This document shows, one piece after another, positions 1-6,300 of a DNA stretch of 13,130 nt; the stretch's first letter is position 1; each line of letters begins with the position of its first letter. A program made the position numbers and the translations under genes. This DNA is from UBA2020 sp964551435. GTDB taxonomy: Bacteria > Pseudomonadota > Alphaproteobacteria > Micavibrionales > UBA2020. The notes under the pieces are model-generated. The model was not told the DNA's origin and made no database searches. It saw only the letters and a program-made list of their open reading frames with translations. The stretch spans positions 1-13,130 of the forward strand of contig CAZKBS010000033.1 of assembly GCA_964551435.1 (NCBI GenBank), given 5' to 3'.

Positions 1-810
1 CGGTGCCGGCGGTGCGGGCGGAGCCGGCGGCGGCGCGGGCGGAGCCGGTGGCGGGGTCGGCGGTACGGCCGTGACTGTCGGAGACGACAGGTTCAGGAAG
101 TCGAGGCCAAGGTTGTCAATGCCGAGAGACGGCCAGATATCGTTCGCGCTCGATACCATCAGGTTCAGGATATCGAGGGCTTCGGGGTTGCCCAAAATGG
201 CATTACCCATCTGGGTGATGGCATCGGCAAGGTTGCCGTTACCCATGACGCTGATCAGCGTATCGCGCAGAATGTTCGCGTTGCCGTCCAGCAGAATGTT
301 GAAAACCGCCGTTGCGCCGGCGTTGCCTTGCAAAAGCAGTTGCATGGTCTGAAGGCCGACTTCGCCCTGACCTGCGATAATAAAATTAATAAGGTCGTTT
401 GCCTGCGGAATGGGGATAAACCATCCCCAGCCATCATCATATGTCATGCTTTCGCCGCCAAGGGCGCCGAGCAGGGTGCTGAGAGAACTGGCGTTACCGG
501 CGAGTGCCTGGTTGATGGTGGTCACGGCCGCGCCGCTGCCGCCAAGGTTGGTGCTGACAACGTTCAGGAAAGAGTAAACGTCCATCGAGCCGCCAAGCTC
601 TGATTGAATGAGCGAAATGGCTGCTGCGTTGCCGCCGAGGGCATCGCGGAGCGTTTCGAGGCCTGAACTAAACTGGGCATGCGCGCTTCGTGGCGCCATG
701 AACAGCGCGACGACCGCTATGGCCATAAGACATCTCAGGAAGCGCGCGGCGAGACCCGTTGATTCCTGAACGGGAGACTGATTCCCCCTCCAAAAACGCA
801 AACACTGCAT
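1..810 (-). CDS. Secreted protein with 14-residue Gly-Asn repeats and Pro/Ala-rich tail (3' end outside window)
   Basis: Reading the minus strand from ATG 810-808 gives 270 codons without a stop, so the C-terminus lies beyond the left edge. A GAGGG ribosome-binding site sits about 6 nt before the ATG, and a good promoter lies just upstream. Residues 29-45 form a hydrophobic segment ending in SAHA before Q46, a Sec signal peptide with a long n-region; M29 is a possible alternative start. The mature part has degenerate repeats around L-x-G-N or G-S, with the G at residues 60, 74, 91, 105, 119 and again at 162, 176, 190, mostly 14 residues apart. A Trp-rich stretch (DDGWGWF, 125-131) interrupts them. 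From residue 249 the chain is nearly all Pro and Ala, a typical extended linker, so another domain may follow outside the window. I do not recognise the family. Export is well supported; the function is unknown. Confidence 0.8.
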   Translation of the reverse strand, partial: MQCLRFWRGNQSPVQESTGLAARFLRCLMAIAVVALFMAPRSAHAQFSSGLETLRDALGGNAAAISLIQSELGGSMDVYSFLNVVSTNLGGSGAAVTTINQALAGNASSLSTLLGALGGESMTYDDGWGWFIPIPQANDLINFIIAGQGEVGLQTMQLLLQGNAGATAVFNILLDGNANILRDTLISVMGNGNLADAITQMGNAILGNPEALDILNLMVSSANDIWPSLGIDNLGLDFLNLSSPTVTAVPPTPPPAPPAPPPAPPAPPAP

Positions 811-840
811 GAAAAACCCTCAGCCCATTCTTATCTTTAA

Positions 841-870
841 ATTATAGCATAGCCAAAATTAATTTGGGAA
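841..870 (-). promoter_or_regulatory. Sigma-70-type promoter of the Gly-Asn-repeat secreted protein
   Basis: On the minus strand a perfect TATAAT (841-846) is preceded by TGC, giving an extended -10. A TTCCCA -35-like box (865-870, 4 of 6 matches) stands 18 bp upstream. The predicted start of transcription is about 25 nt before the ATG at 810. This implies that the secreted-protein gene is transcribed independently of nnr, which ends at 883. Confidence 0.6.
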
Positions 871-890
871 TTATTTAAAATTTTAGCTAT
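849..890 (-). terminator. AT-rich inverted repeat at the end of nnr
   Basis: Two 12-base arms, 849-860 and 879-890, are complementary except at one position and enclose an 18-nt loop. They overlap the nnr stop codon and the promoter of the next gene. The stem is almost all A/T and there is no GC core, so termination would be weak. It could instead be an operator or a chance product of AT-rich DNA. Confidence 0.25.
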
Positions 891-2376
891 TTTGTTGCGT
901 TGTCGCGAATAGATTTCTAAGTGACTGATTTATATTGAAAATAATATCTTCAGCCGTCAGGGCGGGGCCGTGCAGGCGGGCGGCGTCGGCGTGCAGCCAG
1001 ACCCCGCAGAGGGCCGCCATGAACGGCTTCATGCCCTGCGCCGCGAATCCTGCCACGAGTCCCGCCAGCACATCGCCCGCGCCCGCGGTCGCCAGAATCG
1101 GGCTGCCATTCGTGTTGATGGCGGCGGTGCCGTCGGGGGCGGCGATAACGGTGTCAAACCCCTTGAGAATGATGATCGCATTCGCCCGTTTCGCGGCGGC
1201 GCGCGCGCGCGCCAGTTTGCTGCCCTGAATGTCGCCGAACAGCCGGGCGAACTCGCCTTCATGCGGGGTCAGGATATGGCGGGGGGCGAGTTGTTTGAAC
1301 AGCGTATCGGCATCGTTTTTAAATACACCGAATATATCGCCATCCAGCACGGCGGTTTTTCCTGCCATCGACAGGGCAGACAGCGTTGCCGCGCGCAGGC
1401 GCTCCGCGTCCTCGCCGTTTTGTCCGCCGCCCGGGCCGATAAGCACGACATTCGCGCGCTCGTCACGCAGCAGGGTTTTGAAATCCTCCGCGCTGTCCCA
1501 TGTATCGACCATCAGGCTCGCGCGGTACTGGCTGTATATCATGCGTGCATCGGCGCGGCAGGCAATGCTTACCACGCCGGCGCCGGATACCTGCGCCGCG
1601 TGCGCGGCAAGGCAGGCGGCGCCCGTACGCTGCGATCCGCCATAAACCGTCACATGTCCGCGGGTGTATTTATGTGCGTCAATCGAGGGGAAGGGAAAAT
1701 CGGGCAGCCATAGCGCCGGATGATTTTCAAAAGTCGCTGTACCCATAGCAGCAATCAGTGTGTCATCAATCGGCAGGTTCGCCAGATGCAGACGTCCTAT
1801 ATATCCATGTGTCGCGGCGAGAACGTGGGCGATTTTCTTGCGGCAGAAGACAACAGTGATGGCAGCTTTCAGCGTGCCTTCGGCAATCGCTCCCGTCGTG
1901 GCATCTATGCCGGAGGGGATATCCGCCGCAATCACAGGCAAATTCTTTGCCCGGATTTTATCGAACAGGATCACGACTTCCGGAGGCAGCGCGCCATGAA
2001 ACCCCGTACCGAAAACGCAATCGACGACAAGGTCTGTCTGATGCACGGGAAGGTTTGAATTCAGGTTTTCAACCGCGCCTTCCCATGCCGCAGCGGCTTC
2101 GGCAGCATCGCCTTTGAGGGCTGATTTTTTCACAAGACATGCCGTGCGCACAGACCAGCCGGGGCGCTGCGACAGCATCTGCGCGGCGACGAAACCATCC
2201 GCGCCGTTATTGCCTGCGCCGCACAGAAACAGGACGCGGCAGGGTGATACGTTTTTTTCGATGATGCTTGCCAGCGCCGCGGCGGCAGATGAAATCAGCT
2301 GATGCGCGGGCGTACCCGCGGCAATGGCCGCAAGGTCGGCTTTTTTCATTTCGGCAGCAGTCAGGATTTCAAACAT
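883..2376 (-). CDS. nnr: Bifunctional NAD(P)H-hydrate repair enzyme Nnr (epimerase + ADP-dependent dehydratase)
   Basis: This cytosolic enzyme repairs hydrated NADH and NADPH: the N-terminal YjeF_N domain interconverts the R and S hydrates, and the C-terminal ribokinase-like domain dehydrates the S form using ADP. The length is 497 aa from ATG 2376. Epimerase residues visible: G-x-G-N-N-G-x-D-G at 53-61, D119 in DCVFGTG, and DIPSGID at 152-158. Dehydratase residues: RGHVTVYGGS from about 239, GPGGG, TPHEGEFARL, LKGFDTVIA and AGAGDVLAG, with the expected catalytic Asp near 435. A longer open frame starts at 2478, but its first 34 codons run through tRNA-His, so the start at 2376 is chosen; no clear Shine-Dalgarno precedes it. 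The usual LME-x-AG and GNNGGDG motifs of the epimerase half read LISSAAA and GNNGADG here. It may be co-transcribed with the tRNA 57 nt upstream. Confidence 0.92.
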   Translation of the reverse strand: MFEILTAAEMKKADLAAIAAGTPAHQLISSAAAALASIIEKNVSPCRVLFLCGAGNNGADGFVAAQMLSQRPGWSVRTACLVKKSALKGDAAEAAAAWEGAVENLNSNLPVHQTDLVVDCVFGTGFHGALPPEVVILFDKIRAKNLPVIAADIPSGIDATTGAIAEGTLKAAITVVFCRKKIAHVLAATHGYIGRLHLANLPIDDTLIAAMGTATFENHPALWLPDFPFPSIDAHKYTRGHVTVYGGSQRTGAACLAAHAAQVSGAGVVSIACRADARMIYSQYRASLMVDTWDSAEDFKTLLRDERANVVLIGPGGGQNGEDAERLRAATLSALSMAGKTAVLDGDIFGVFKNDADTLFKQLAPRHILTPHEGEFARLFGDIQGSKLARARAAAKRANAIIILKGFDTVIAAPDGTAAINTNGSPILATAGAGDVLAGLVAGFAAQGMKPFMAALCGVWLHADAARLHGPALTAEDIIFNINQSLRNLFATTQQNS

Positions 2377-2433
2377 GCGCAAGTATTGCAGGTTATACCG
2401 GCAAGGAAAAGGGCGCAGAGAAAAGGGGGAAAG

Positions 2434-2509
2434 TGGGGCGATCGACGGGGTTTGAACCCGCGACATCTTGGACCACAACCAAGCGCTCTACCGCTGAGCT
2501 ACGACCGCC
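2434..2509 (-). tRNA. tRNA-His (GUG)
   Basis: The minus strand folds into a complete cloverleaf. The acceptor is GCGGUCG paired with CGAUCGC, with an encoded G-1 (2509) opposite C73 and an encoded CCA (2434-2436). The D-arm stem is GCUC/GAGC. The anticodon stem CUUGG/CCAAG holds loop UUGUGGU with anticodon GUG at 2474-2476. The T-arm is GCGGG-UUCAAAC-CCCGU. G-1 is the identity element recognised by histidyl-tRNA synthetase, and some alphaproteobacteria have lost it; this one keeps the classical G-1:C73 form. Confidence 0.97.
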
Positions 2510-2571
2510 ATAGGATGCCATATTCCTGAAACCTTGAGAAAGCGGGCTTCAGTCCGTTCGGCACCGCGCGG

Positions 2572-2600
2572 TTTTATCAGAAACCGCCGCTCAGGGTCAA
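2572..2600 (-). promoter_or_regulatory. Candidate promoter of tRNA-His
   Basis: The minus strand shows TTGACC (2595-2600) and, 17 bp on, ATAAAA (2572-2577), or GATAAA with a 16-bp spacer. Transcription would start about 55 nt before the tRNA. A perfect 7-bp inverted repeat, GCGGTTT at 2568-2574 and AAACCGC at 2581-2587, covers the -10 and spacer and may be an operator or chance. Confidence 0.45.
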
Positions 2601-2628
2601 GGTCATTACATAGTCATCTGTACGTCAT
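2600..2628 (+). promoter_or_regulatory. Three GTCAT direct repeats at 11-bp spacing (PhoB-box-like)
   Basis: GTCAT occurs at 2602-2606, 2613-2617 and 2624-2628, exactly 11 bp apart. Written as 7-mers with 4-bp linkers they are AGGTCAT, TAGTCAT and ACGTCAT, the layout of a Pho box (CTGTCAT repeats, 4-bp AT-rich linkers), which the PhoB/OmpR response regulators bind. An inverted copy, ATGAC, lies at 2634-2638. The site sits between divergent tRNA-His/nnr and glnB/glnA and touches the -35 box of the tRNA promoter. The identity of the regulator is inferred. Confidence 0.4.
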
Positions 2629-2650
2629 GATATATGACTGTAGAGCGGTT

Positions 2651-2667
2651 TGCCACAAAATCGTGCC
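2651..2667 (+). promoter_or_regulatory. NtrC-like binding site upstream of glnB
   Basis: The 17-bp stretch from TGCCAC to GTGCC matches 8 of the 12 defined positions of the NtrC palindrome (TGCACC-N5-GGTGCA). Its centre lies about 130 bp before the predicted sigma-54 start, a normal enhancer distance. An isolated GTGCA half-site follows at 2676-2680. Confidence 0.4.
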
Positions 2668-2730
2668 TATTTTTTGTGCATTTGCGTGTTTTTTAGGCGC
2701 GGCCATATCCGGATTTCTTAAAAATATTGT

Positions 2731-2748
2731 TTAAATACATATATTTAA
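2731..2748. repeat. AT-rich 7-bp palindrome between enhancer and sigma-54 promoter
   Basis: TTAAATA (2731-2737) and TATTTAA (2742-2748) form a perfect inverted repeat around CATA. It lies 15 bp before the sigma-54 -24 element. It could bind a DNA-bending or regulatory protein, but no IHF consensus is evident, and it may simply reflect local AT richness. Confidence 0.35.
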
Positions 2749-2762
2749 CGTGAATAAAAAAC

Positions 2763-2778
2763 TGGCACGGGATGTGCA
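2763..2778 (+). promoter_or_regulatory. Sigma-54 (RpoN) promoter of glnB-glnA
   Basis: TGGCAC (2763-2768) and GTGCA (2774-2778) match the -24/-12 consensus TGGCAC-R-N4-TTGCW at 15 of 16 positions, with correct GG to GC spacing. Transcription would start near 2788, about 33 nt before the glnB ATG. Sigma-54 control of glnBA is established in other alphaproteobacteria, such as Azospirillum and Rhodospirillum. Confidence 0.82.
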
Positions 2779-2820
2779 ACCATATGCGCCGTTTTACAAA
2801 CCGCACAGGATTCAGGCGCG

Positions 2821-3159
2821 ATGAAAAAAATCGAGGCGATTATCAAGCCGTTCAAGCTCGACGAGGTGAAGGAAGCCCTTCACGAAGTCGGGGTACAGGG
2901 CATGACCGTGACCGAGGTGCGCGGCTTTGGCCGCCAGAAGGGCCACACGGAGCTGTACCGCGGCGCTGAATACGTGGTCGATTTCCTGCCGAAGGTGAAA
3001 ATCGAAGTCGTGGTCGAAAACGGCCAGGTCGACGATGTCATCGAAGCTATCGAGAAGGCGGCGCAAACGGGCCGCATCGGCGATGGCAAGATTTTCGTTC
3101 TGCCCGTCGAAAACGTCATTCGCGTCCGCACGGGCGAGCGGGGCAAACAGGCCATCTAG
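2821..3159 (+). CDS. glnB: Nitrogen regulatory protein P-II (GlnB)
   Basis: PII is a small trimeric signal protein that binds ATP/ADP and 2-oxoglutarate and is uridylylated by GlnD. It controls the GS adenylyltransferase GlnE and the NtrB/NtrC system. The 112-aa length is exactly typical. Both family signatures are present: YRGAEY at 46-51, with the uridylylation site Y51 in the T-loop, and T83-x3-GDGKIFV for the B-loop, including K90. R101 and R103 lie in the nucleotide-binding C-terminal region. The start has an AGGA site 10 nt upstream. glnA follows after 82 nt on the same strand with no terminator between, so the two should form an operon driven from the sigma-54 promoter. It could be called GlnK, but linkage to glnA favours GlnB. 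Confidence 0.97.
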   Translation: MKKIEAIIKPFKLDEVKEALHEVGVQGMTVTEVRGFGRQKGHTELYRGAEYVVDFLPKVKIEVVVENGQVDDVIEAIEKAAQTGRIGDGKIFVLPVENVIRVRTGERGKQAI

Positions 3160-3241
3160 GCCGACATATATTTTTACACGAACTGCCTACCGGACTTTTT
3201 ACACACACAGACAAAAACCAAACGGCCAGAGGAGAACACAC

Positions 3242-4711
3242 ATGGCAAAATCGAATGCAAAACTGAAAGTGGCGAAAGCCCCTGCGAAGCCTGCAAAGGT
3301 GAAGCAGAACTTCGCACCGCTGTTCAAGCTTATTAAAGAACACAGCATCGAATACGTATCCTTCCGCTTCACCGACCTGCGTGGCAAACTGCAGCACACG
3401 GCGCAGCATGTCTCGACGGTTGATGAAGATCTGCTGACGGACGGCATCATGTTCGACGGCTCGTCCATCGCGGGCTGGAAAGCGATTAATGAATCCGACA
3501 TGCTGCTCATCCCCGATGTTTCAACTGCGGTGCTGGACCCCTTCAGCGCGCAGCCGACGCTGGATGTTTTCTGCGACGTCTATGAACCGTCGACCGGTCT
3601 GCCGTATTCGCGCGATCCGCGTTCTATCGCGCGCGCGGCGGAACAGTATCTCAAAGCGACAGGCGTGGGCGATACCGCTTACTTCGGCCCCGAAGCCGAA
3701 TTCTTCATCTTCGACGATGTGCGCATCAACGTGCAGATGAACAAGGTTTCTTACGAAATCGACAGCATGGAAGGCCCCTATAACTCCGGTACCGATTACG
3801 AACAGGGCAACATGGGTCACCGTCCGGGCGTCAAAGGCGGCTATTTCCCCGTACAGCCGATCGACAGTTCCAACGACATCCGCGGCGAAATGACCTCGGT
3901 TCTCGCACGTATGGGCGTGCCGATGGAAAAGCACCACCACGAAGTGGCGCCGTCGCAGGTGGAGCTGGGCCTCAAGTTCTCCACGCTGGTTAACAGCGCG
4001 GATAACATGCAGCTTTATAAATACGTCGTGCATAACGTCGCGCATGCCTATGGCAAAACCGCGACCTTCCTGCCGAAGCCGGTTTACGGCGACAACGGTT
4101 CGGGCATGCACGTGCACCAGTCCATCTGGAAAGCTGCCAAGCCGCTGTTCGCGGGTGCGGGCTATGCCGACCTGTCGGAAACCTGCCTGTACTACATCGG
4201 CGGTATCATCCGTCATGCCAAGGCGCTGAACGCCATCACCAACCCGACCACCAACAGCTACAAGCGTCTGGTCCCGGGCTATGAGGCGCCGGTTCTGCTC
4301 GCATACTCCGCGCGCAACCGCTCCGCGTCCTGCCGTATTCCCTTCGCGGCCAGCCCGAAGGCAAAACGCGTGGAGGTTCGTTTCCCCGATCCGGCCGCCA
4401 ACCCGTATCTGGCTTTTGCCGCCATGCTGATGGCCGGTCTCGACGGCATCCAGAAAAAAATCCATCCCGGCGAGGCGATGGACAAAAACCTCTACGACCT
4501 GCCGCCGGAAGAGTTGTCGGAAATTCCGACCGTTTGCGGCAGCCTGCGCGAGGCGCTGGATGCTCTGCGTGACGACCATGACTTCCTGCTGAAAGGCGGC
4601 GTCTTCACCAAGGACTTCATCGATAGCTATCTCGAACTGCGCTACGAAGAAGTGAAGGCATTCGAAACCATGCCGCACCCGATTGAATTCGCGATGTACT
4701 ACTCCGTCTAA
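3242..4711 (+). CDS. glnA: Glutamine synthetase, type I (GSI-beta)
   Basis: GlnA makes glutamine from glutamate, ammonium and ATP in a cytosolic dodecamer. The 489-aa frame has the GS signature MFDGSS from residue 70, the ATP-binding signature K279-P-V-Y to S294 (with GSGMHVHQS), and NRSASCRIP of the active site. The Tyr in NLYDLPPEE (Y418) is the expected adenylylation site, about 21 residues later than Tyr397 of E. coli, so activity is probably controlled by GlnE. An AGAGGAG Shine-Dalgarno at 3228-3234 fixes the start at 3242 although the frame is open further upstream. The offset comes from an N-terminal extension rich in Lys, Ala and Pro (residues 1-24) that most bacterial GlnA proteins lack. 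It follows glnB by 82 nt and ends 20 nt before a strong terminator. Confidence 0.97.
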   Translation: MAKSNAKLKVAKAPAKPAKVKQNFAPLFKLIKEHSIEYVSFRFTDLRGKLQHTAQHVSTVDEDLLTDGIMFDGSSIAGWKAINESDMLLIPDVSTAVLDPFSAQPTLDVFCDVYEPSTGLPYSRDPRSIARAAEQYLKATGVGDTAYFGPEAEFFIFDDVRINVQMNKVSYEIDSMEGPYNSGTDYEQGNMGHRPGVKGGYFPVQPIDSSNDIRGEMTSVLARMGVPMEKHHHEVAPSQVELGLKFSTLVNSADNMQLYKYVVHNVAHAYGKTATFLPKPVYGDNGSGMHVHQSIWKAAKPLFAGAGYADLSETCLYYIGGIIRHAKALNAITNPTTNSYKRLVPGYEAPVLLAYSARNRSASCRIPFAASPKAKRVEVRFPDPAANPYLAFAAMLMAGLDGIQKKIHPGEAMDKNLYDLPPEELSEIPTVCGSLREALDALRDDHDFLLKGGVFTKDFIDSYLELRYEEVKAFETMPHPIEFAMYYSV

Positions 4712-4730
4712 TCGCGGGTGCCGCCAAGAC

Positions 4731-4761
4731 AAAACCCCCTGCCGCAAGGCAGGGGGTTTTT
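4731..4761 (+). terminator. Rho-independent terminator of glnBA (bidirectional)
   Basis: A perfect stem, AAAACCCCCTGCC with GGCAGGGGGTTTT (4731-4743 / 4748-4760), is closed by a GCAA tetraloop and followed by a T-tract. The A-run on the left gives a U-tract on the minus strand too, so it probably also ends transcription of the small minus-strand gene that stops at 4779. Confidence 0.93.
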
Positions 4762-4778
4762 GTTGTTCGTGATCTTTG

Positions 4779-4964
4779 TCAGTTGCGCGCGGGCTTTTGC
4801 GTTTTAACAGCGCTTTCGCGGATACGTGTCAGATCACGGCGCAGAAGATCACAGTTTTGCAGTATCGTGTCATTAGATGGTTTAACGCGTTCAAGGTCGC
4901 GCAGCATCATCTGTTCCATACCGGAGAGTTTACTGTCGCCGGAAGGGCCTGTGTCGCTTGTCAT
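4779..4964 (-). CDS. Small hypothetical protein (61 aa)
   Basis: The minus strand encodes a 61-residue, highly charged protein with no signal peptide or membrane segment. Residues 16-53, from MEQMMLRDLERV to LTRIRES, look helical. Codon use follows that of neighbouring genes, with many GAC, CTG and CGC codons. An AGG lies about 9 nt before the ATG. The gene is framed by two terminators: the one at 5018-5047 closes the upstream gene, and the glnA terminator lies 17 nt past its stop. That layout suggests an independent short transcript. I see no recognisable family. The case for a real gene rests on codon use and layout only. Confidence 0.55.
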   Translation of the reverse strand: MTSDTGPSGDSKLSGMEQMMLRDLERVKPSNDTILQNCDLLRRDLTRIRESAVKTQKPARN

Positions 4965-5017
4965 CTATAAACCTGCATATTTGTTAACGGGAACCACATT
5001 ATGGCGTGCCTGACGCC

Positions 5018-5047
5018 AAAAAGCAAACGGCGCCCGCAGGCGCCGTT
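5018..5047 (-). terminator. Rho-independent terminator of the 394-aa secreted protein gene
   Basis: On the minus strand a perfect 9-bp stem, AACGGCGCC with GGCGCCGTT (5026-5034 / 5039-5047), has a 4-nt loop and is followed by TGCTTTTTGG. A second small stem, GGCGT/ACGCC, lies just beyond at 5003-5017. It ends the transcript of the gene whose stop is at 5080. Confidence 0.85.
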
Positions 5048-5079
5048 CAAGTGGTTGTGAATGTTCTGTTTTTCGCTTG

Positions 5080-6264
5080 TTAACGAATGGAGCGCACGAT
5101 TTCTTCGAGTGTCTGCACGTTGCGCGCCCAGCCATAGAGTCGGTCTTGTTCGCGCATCGTCAGCAGGAATATGAAGACATACCACTCCTTGTCACCGAGT
5201 GCGACAAGGTGCAAATCCTGCTTGCTTTGGTTGCGGCGGCGGCTATCGACGTTGTAAACCTCGTACCGGTTGAAAAGAAAACGATCGCTGGCGACAGATT
5301 TGCCGCTGCTGGCCATTTCGGAGACATCAAGGCTGAACCGCGTATCAAGAAGCTTTTTAAGCTCTTCGACTTCGTTCATCAGGCTGGTGGCGCGGTGACG
5401 GCGCACGGCCAGAATTTGTATAAAGCCGTCGATGCCGCCTATCGCGTTCTTGTTGTGCAGCTGAACGCTGAGCCTGTTCATGTCCTTGAAGTTCTGCGCG
5501 GCTATTTCCCATGATGCCGGAAGGCTCATTTTCGCGGCGTCCATCATCATCAGCACGCGTTGCGGCTCGATGGGGCCGTCTTTGGGATAGGTCAGGCCAA
5601 AGCTGTCAACGGTGCGCTTTTGCAGGAACTTCGCATATTCGCGCAGGCTTTGCGGTACCTGAACCCGCGCCATCATCATGATGTTGCCGCTCAGCTGTGC
5701 GGTGATGTAATTGAAAAAGCTTTCGCCATCATCCAGATTGACGAAAAAGATAGATGCGCGGCGGGGGTTTTTCGGGTCTTGAATAACATCGCCTTCGGGG
5801 GCGAAGCCGCTGGTCAGGATGTAGTTGCGCAGCCAGTTCGCGGCGGAGATTTCATGTTCCACATAGGCGCCATGAACCGATGCGCGGATACGCTTGGTGC
5901 CGATCATCGGGCTTGAAAAACGGGCGATATCGCCGATGATGCGGCCGCTCAGCGTAGCTTTGTCATCCGGCAGCATGTCGGTTTGCCAGTCTTTGGGCAG
6001 GTTCATGGTGAAGTAAAGATCCGCCCGCTTGAACGGCATCACGGTATGCACGGTTGTCAGCTGTTCAAAGGTTGCTTCGTCGTGAATGGGATGCTGCGGC
6101 GGGCCCTTTTTTTCTTCGGCTTTTTTATCATTGCCGAACAGGCTGCCGATACCGGCAAGGCGTTCACCTTTTTTGACGCCGAACATGTCACCCGCCATGA
6201 CGCTGCCGGAAAACAGCCCGGCGAAAGCGAGGGCGGCGAGGGCGGAAAAAACGAAATGCTTCAT
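5080..6264 (-). CDS. Predicted secreted/periplasmic protein, unknown function
   Basis: The product is 394 aa from ATG 6264. An upstream in-frame ATG at 6279 adds MKDPH, but the one at 6264 puts the lysine and hydrophobic core in normal signal-peptide order (MKHFVFSALAALAFAGLF, with a probable cut after SVMA, residue 24). The mature part begins with a Lys/Glu-rich linker and then seems to hold two similar alpha/beta halves. One starts near MPFKRADLYFTMNLPKDWQ, the other near RVLMMMDAAKMSLPASWEI, and both contain a predicted amphipathic strand followed by L-P-x-x-W. That LP-x-W element makes an internal duplication possible. No catalytic motif is visible and I do not recognise the family. It lies 36 nt after the thioesterase gene on the same strand, so the two may be co-transcribed. 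A perfect 16-bp palindrome overlaps its start region. Confidence 0.85.
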   Translation of the reverse strand: MKHFVFSALAALAFAGLFSGSVMAGDMFGVKKGERLAGIGSLFGNDKKAEEKKGPPQHPIHDEATFEQLTTVHTVMPFKRADLYFTMNLPKDWQTDMLPDDKATLSGRIIGDIARFSSPMIGTKRIRASVHGAYVEHEISAANWLRNYILTSGFAPEGDVIQDPKNPRRASIFFVNLDDGESFFNYITAQLSGNIMMMARVQVPQSLREYAKFLQKRTVDSFGLTYPKDGPIEPQRVLMMMDAAKMSLPASWEIAAQNFKDMNRLSVQLHNKNAIGGIDGFIQILAVRRHRATSLMNEVEELKKLLDTRFSLDVSEMASSGKSVASDRFLFNRYEVYNVDSRRRNQSKQDLHLVALGDKEWYVFIFLLTMREQDRLYGWARNVQTLEEIVRSIR

Positions 6265-6270
6265 ATGCGG

Positions 6271-6286
6271 ATCTTTCATGAAAGAT
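6271..6286. repeat. Perfect 16-bp palindrome at the start of the secreted-protein gene
   Basis: ATCTTTCATGAAAGAT reads the same on both strands. It lies between the thioesterase stop (6301) and the chosen start (6264), and includes the alternative ATG at 6279. It could be a dimeric repressor site or an RNA hairpin that affects initiation. Confidence 0.6.
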
Positions 6287-6300
6287 ATACAAACAGATGC

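Noticed and set aside
2377..2478. N-terminal extension of the nnr reading frame by 34 codons
   Set aside because: The extension is read through the antisense of the tRNA-His gene and has no family similarity; the protein fits the family from 2376.
3521..4747. Long minus-strand open frame opposite glnA
   Set aside because: It lies wholly against a strongly supported gene and has the His/Arg/Val-rich composition typical of antisense of GC-rich coding DNA.
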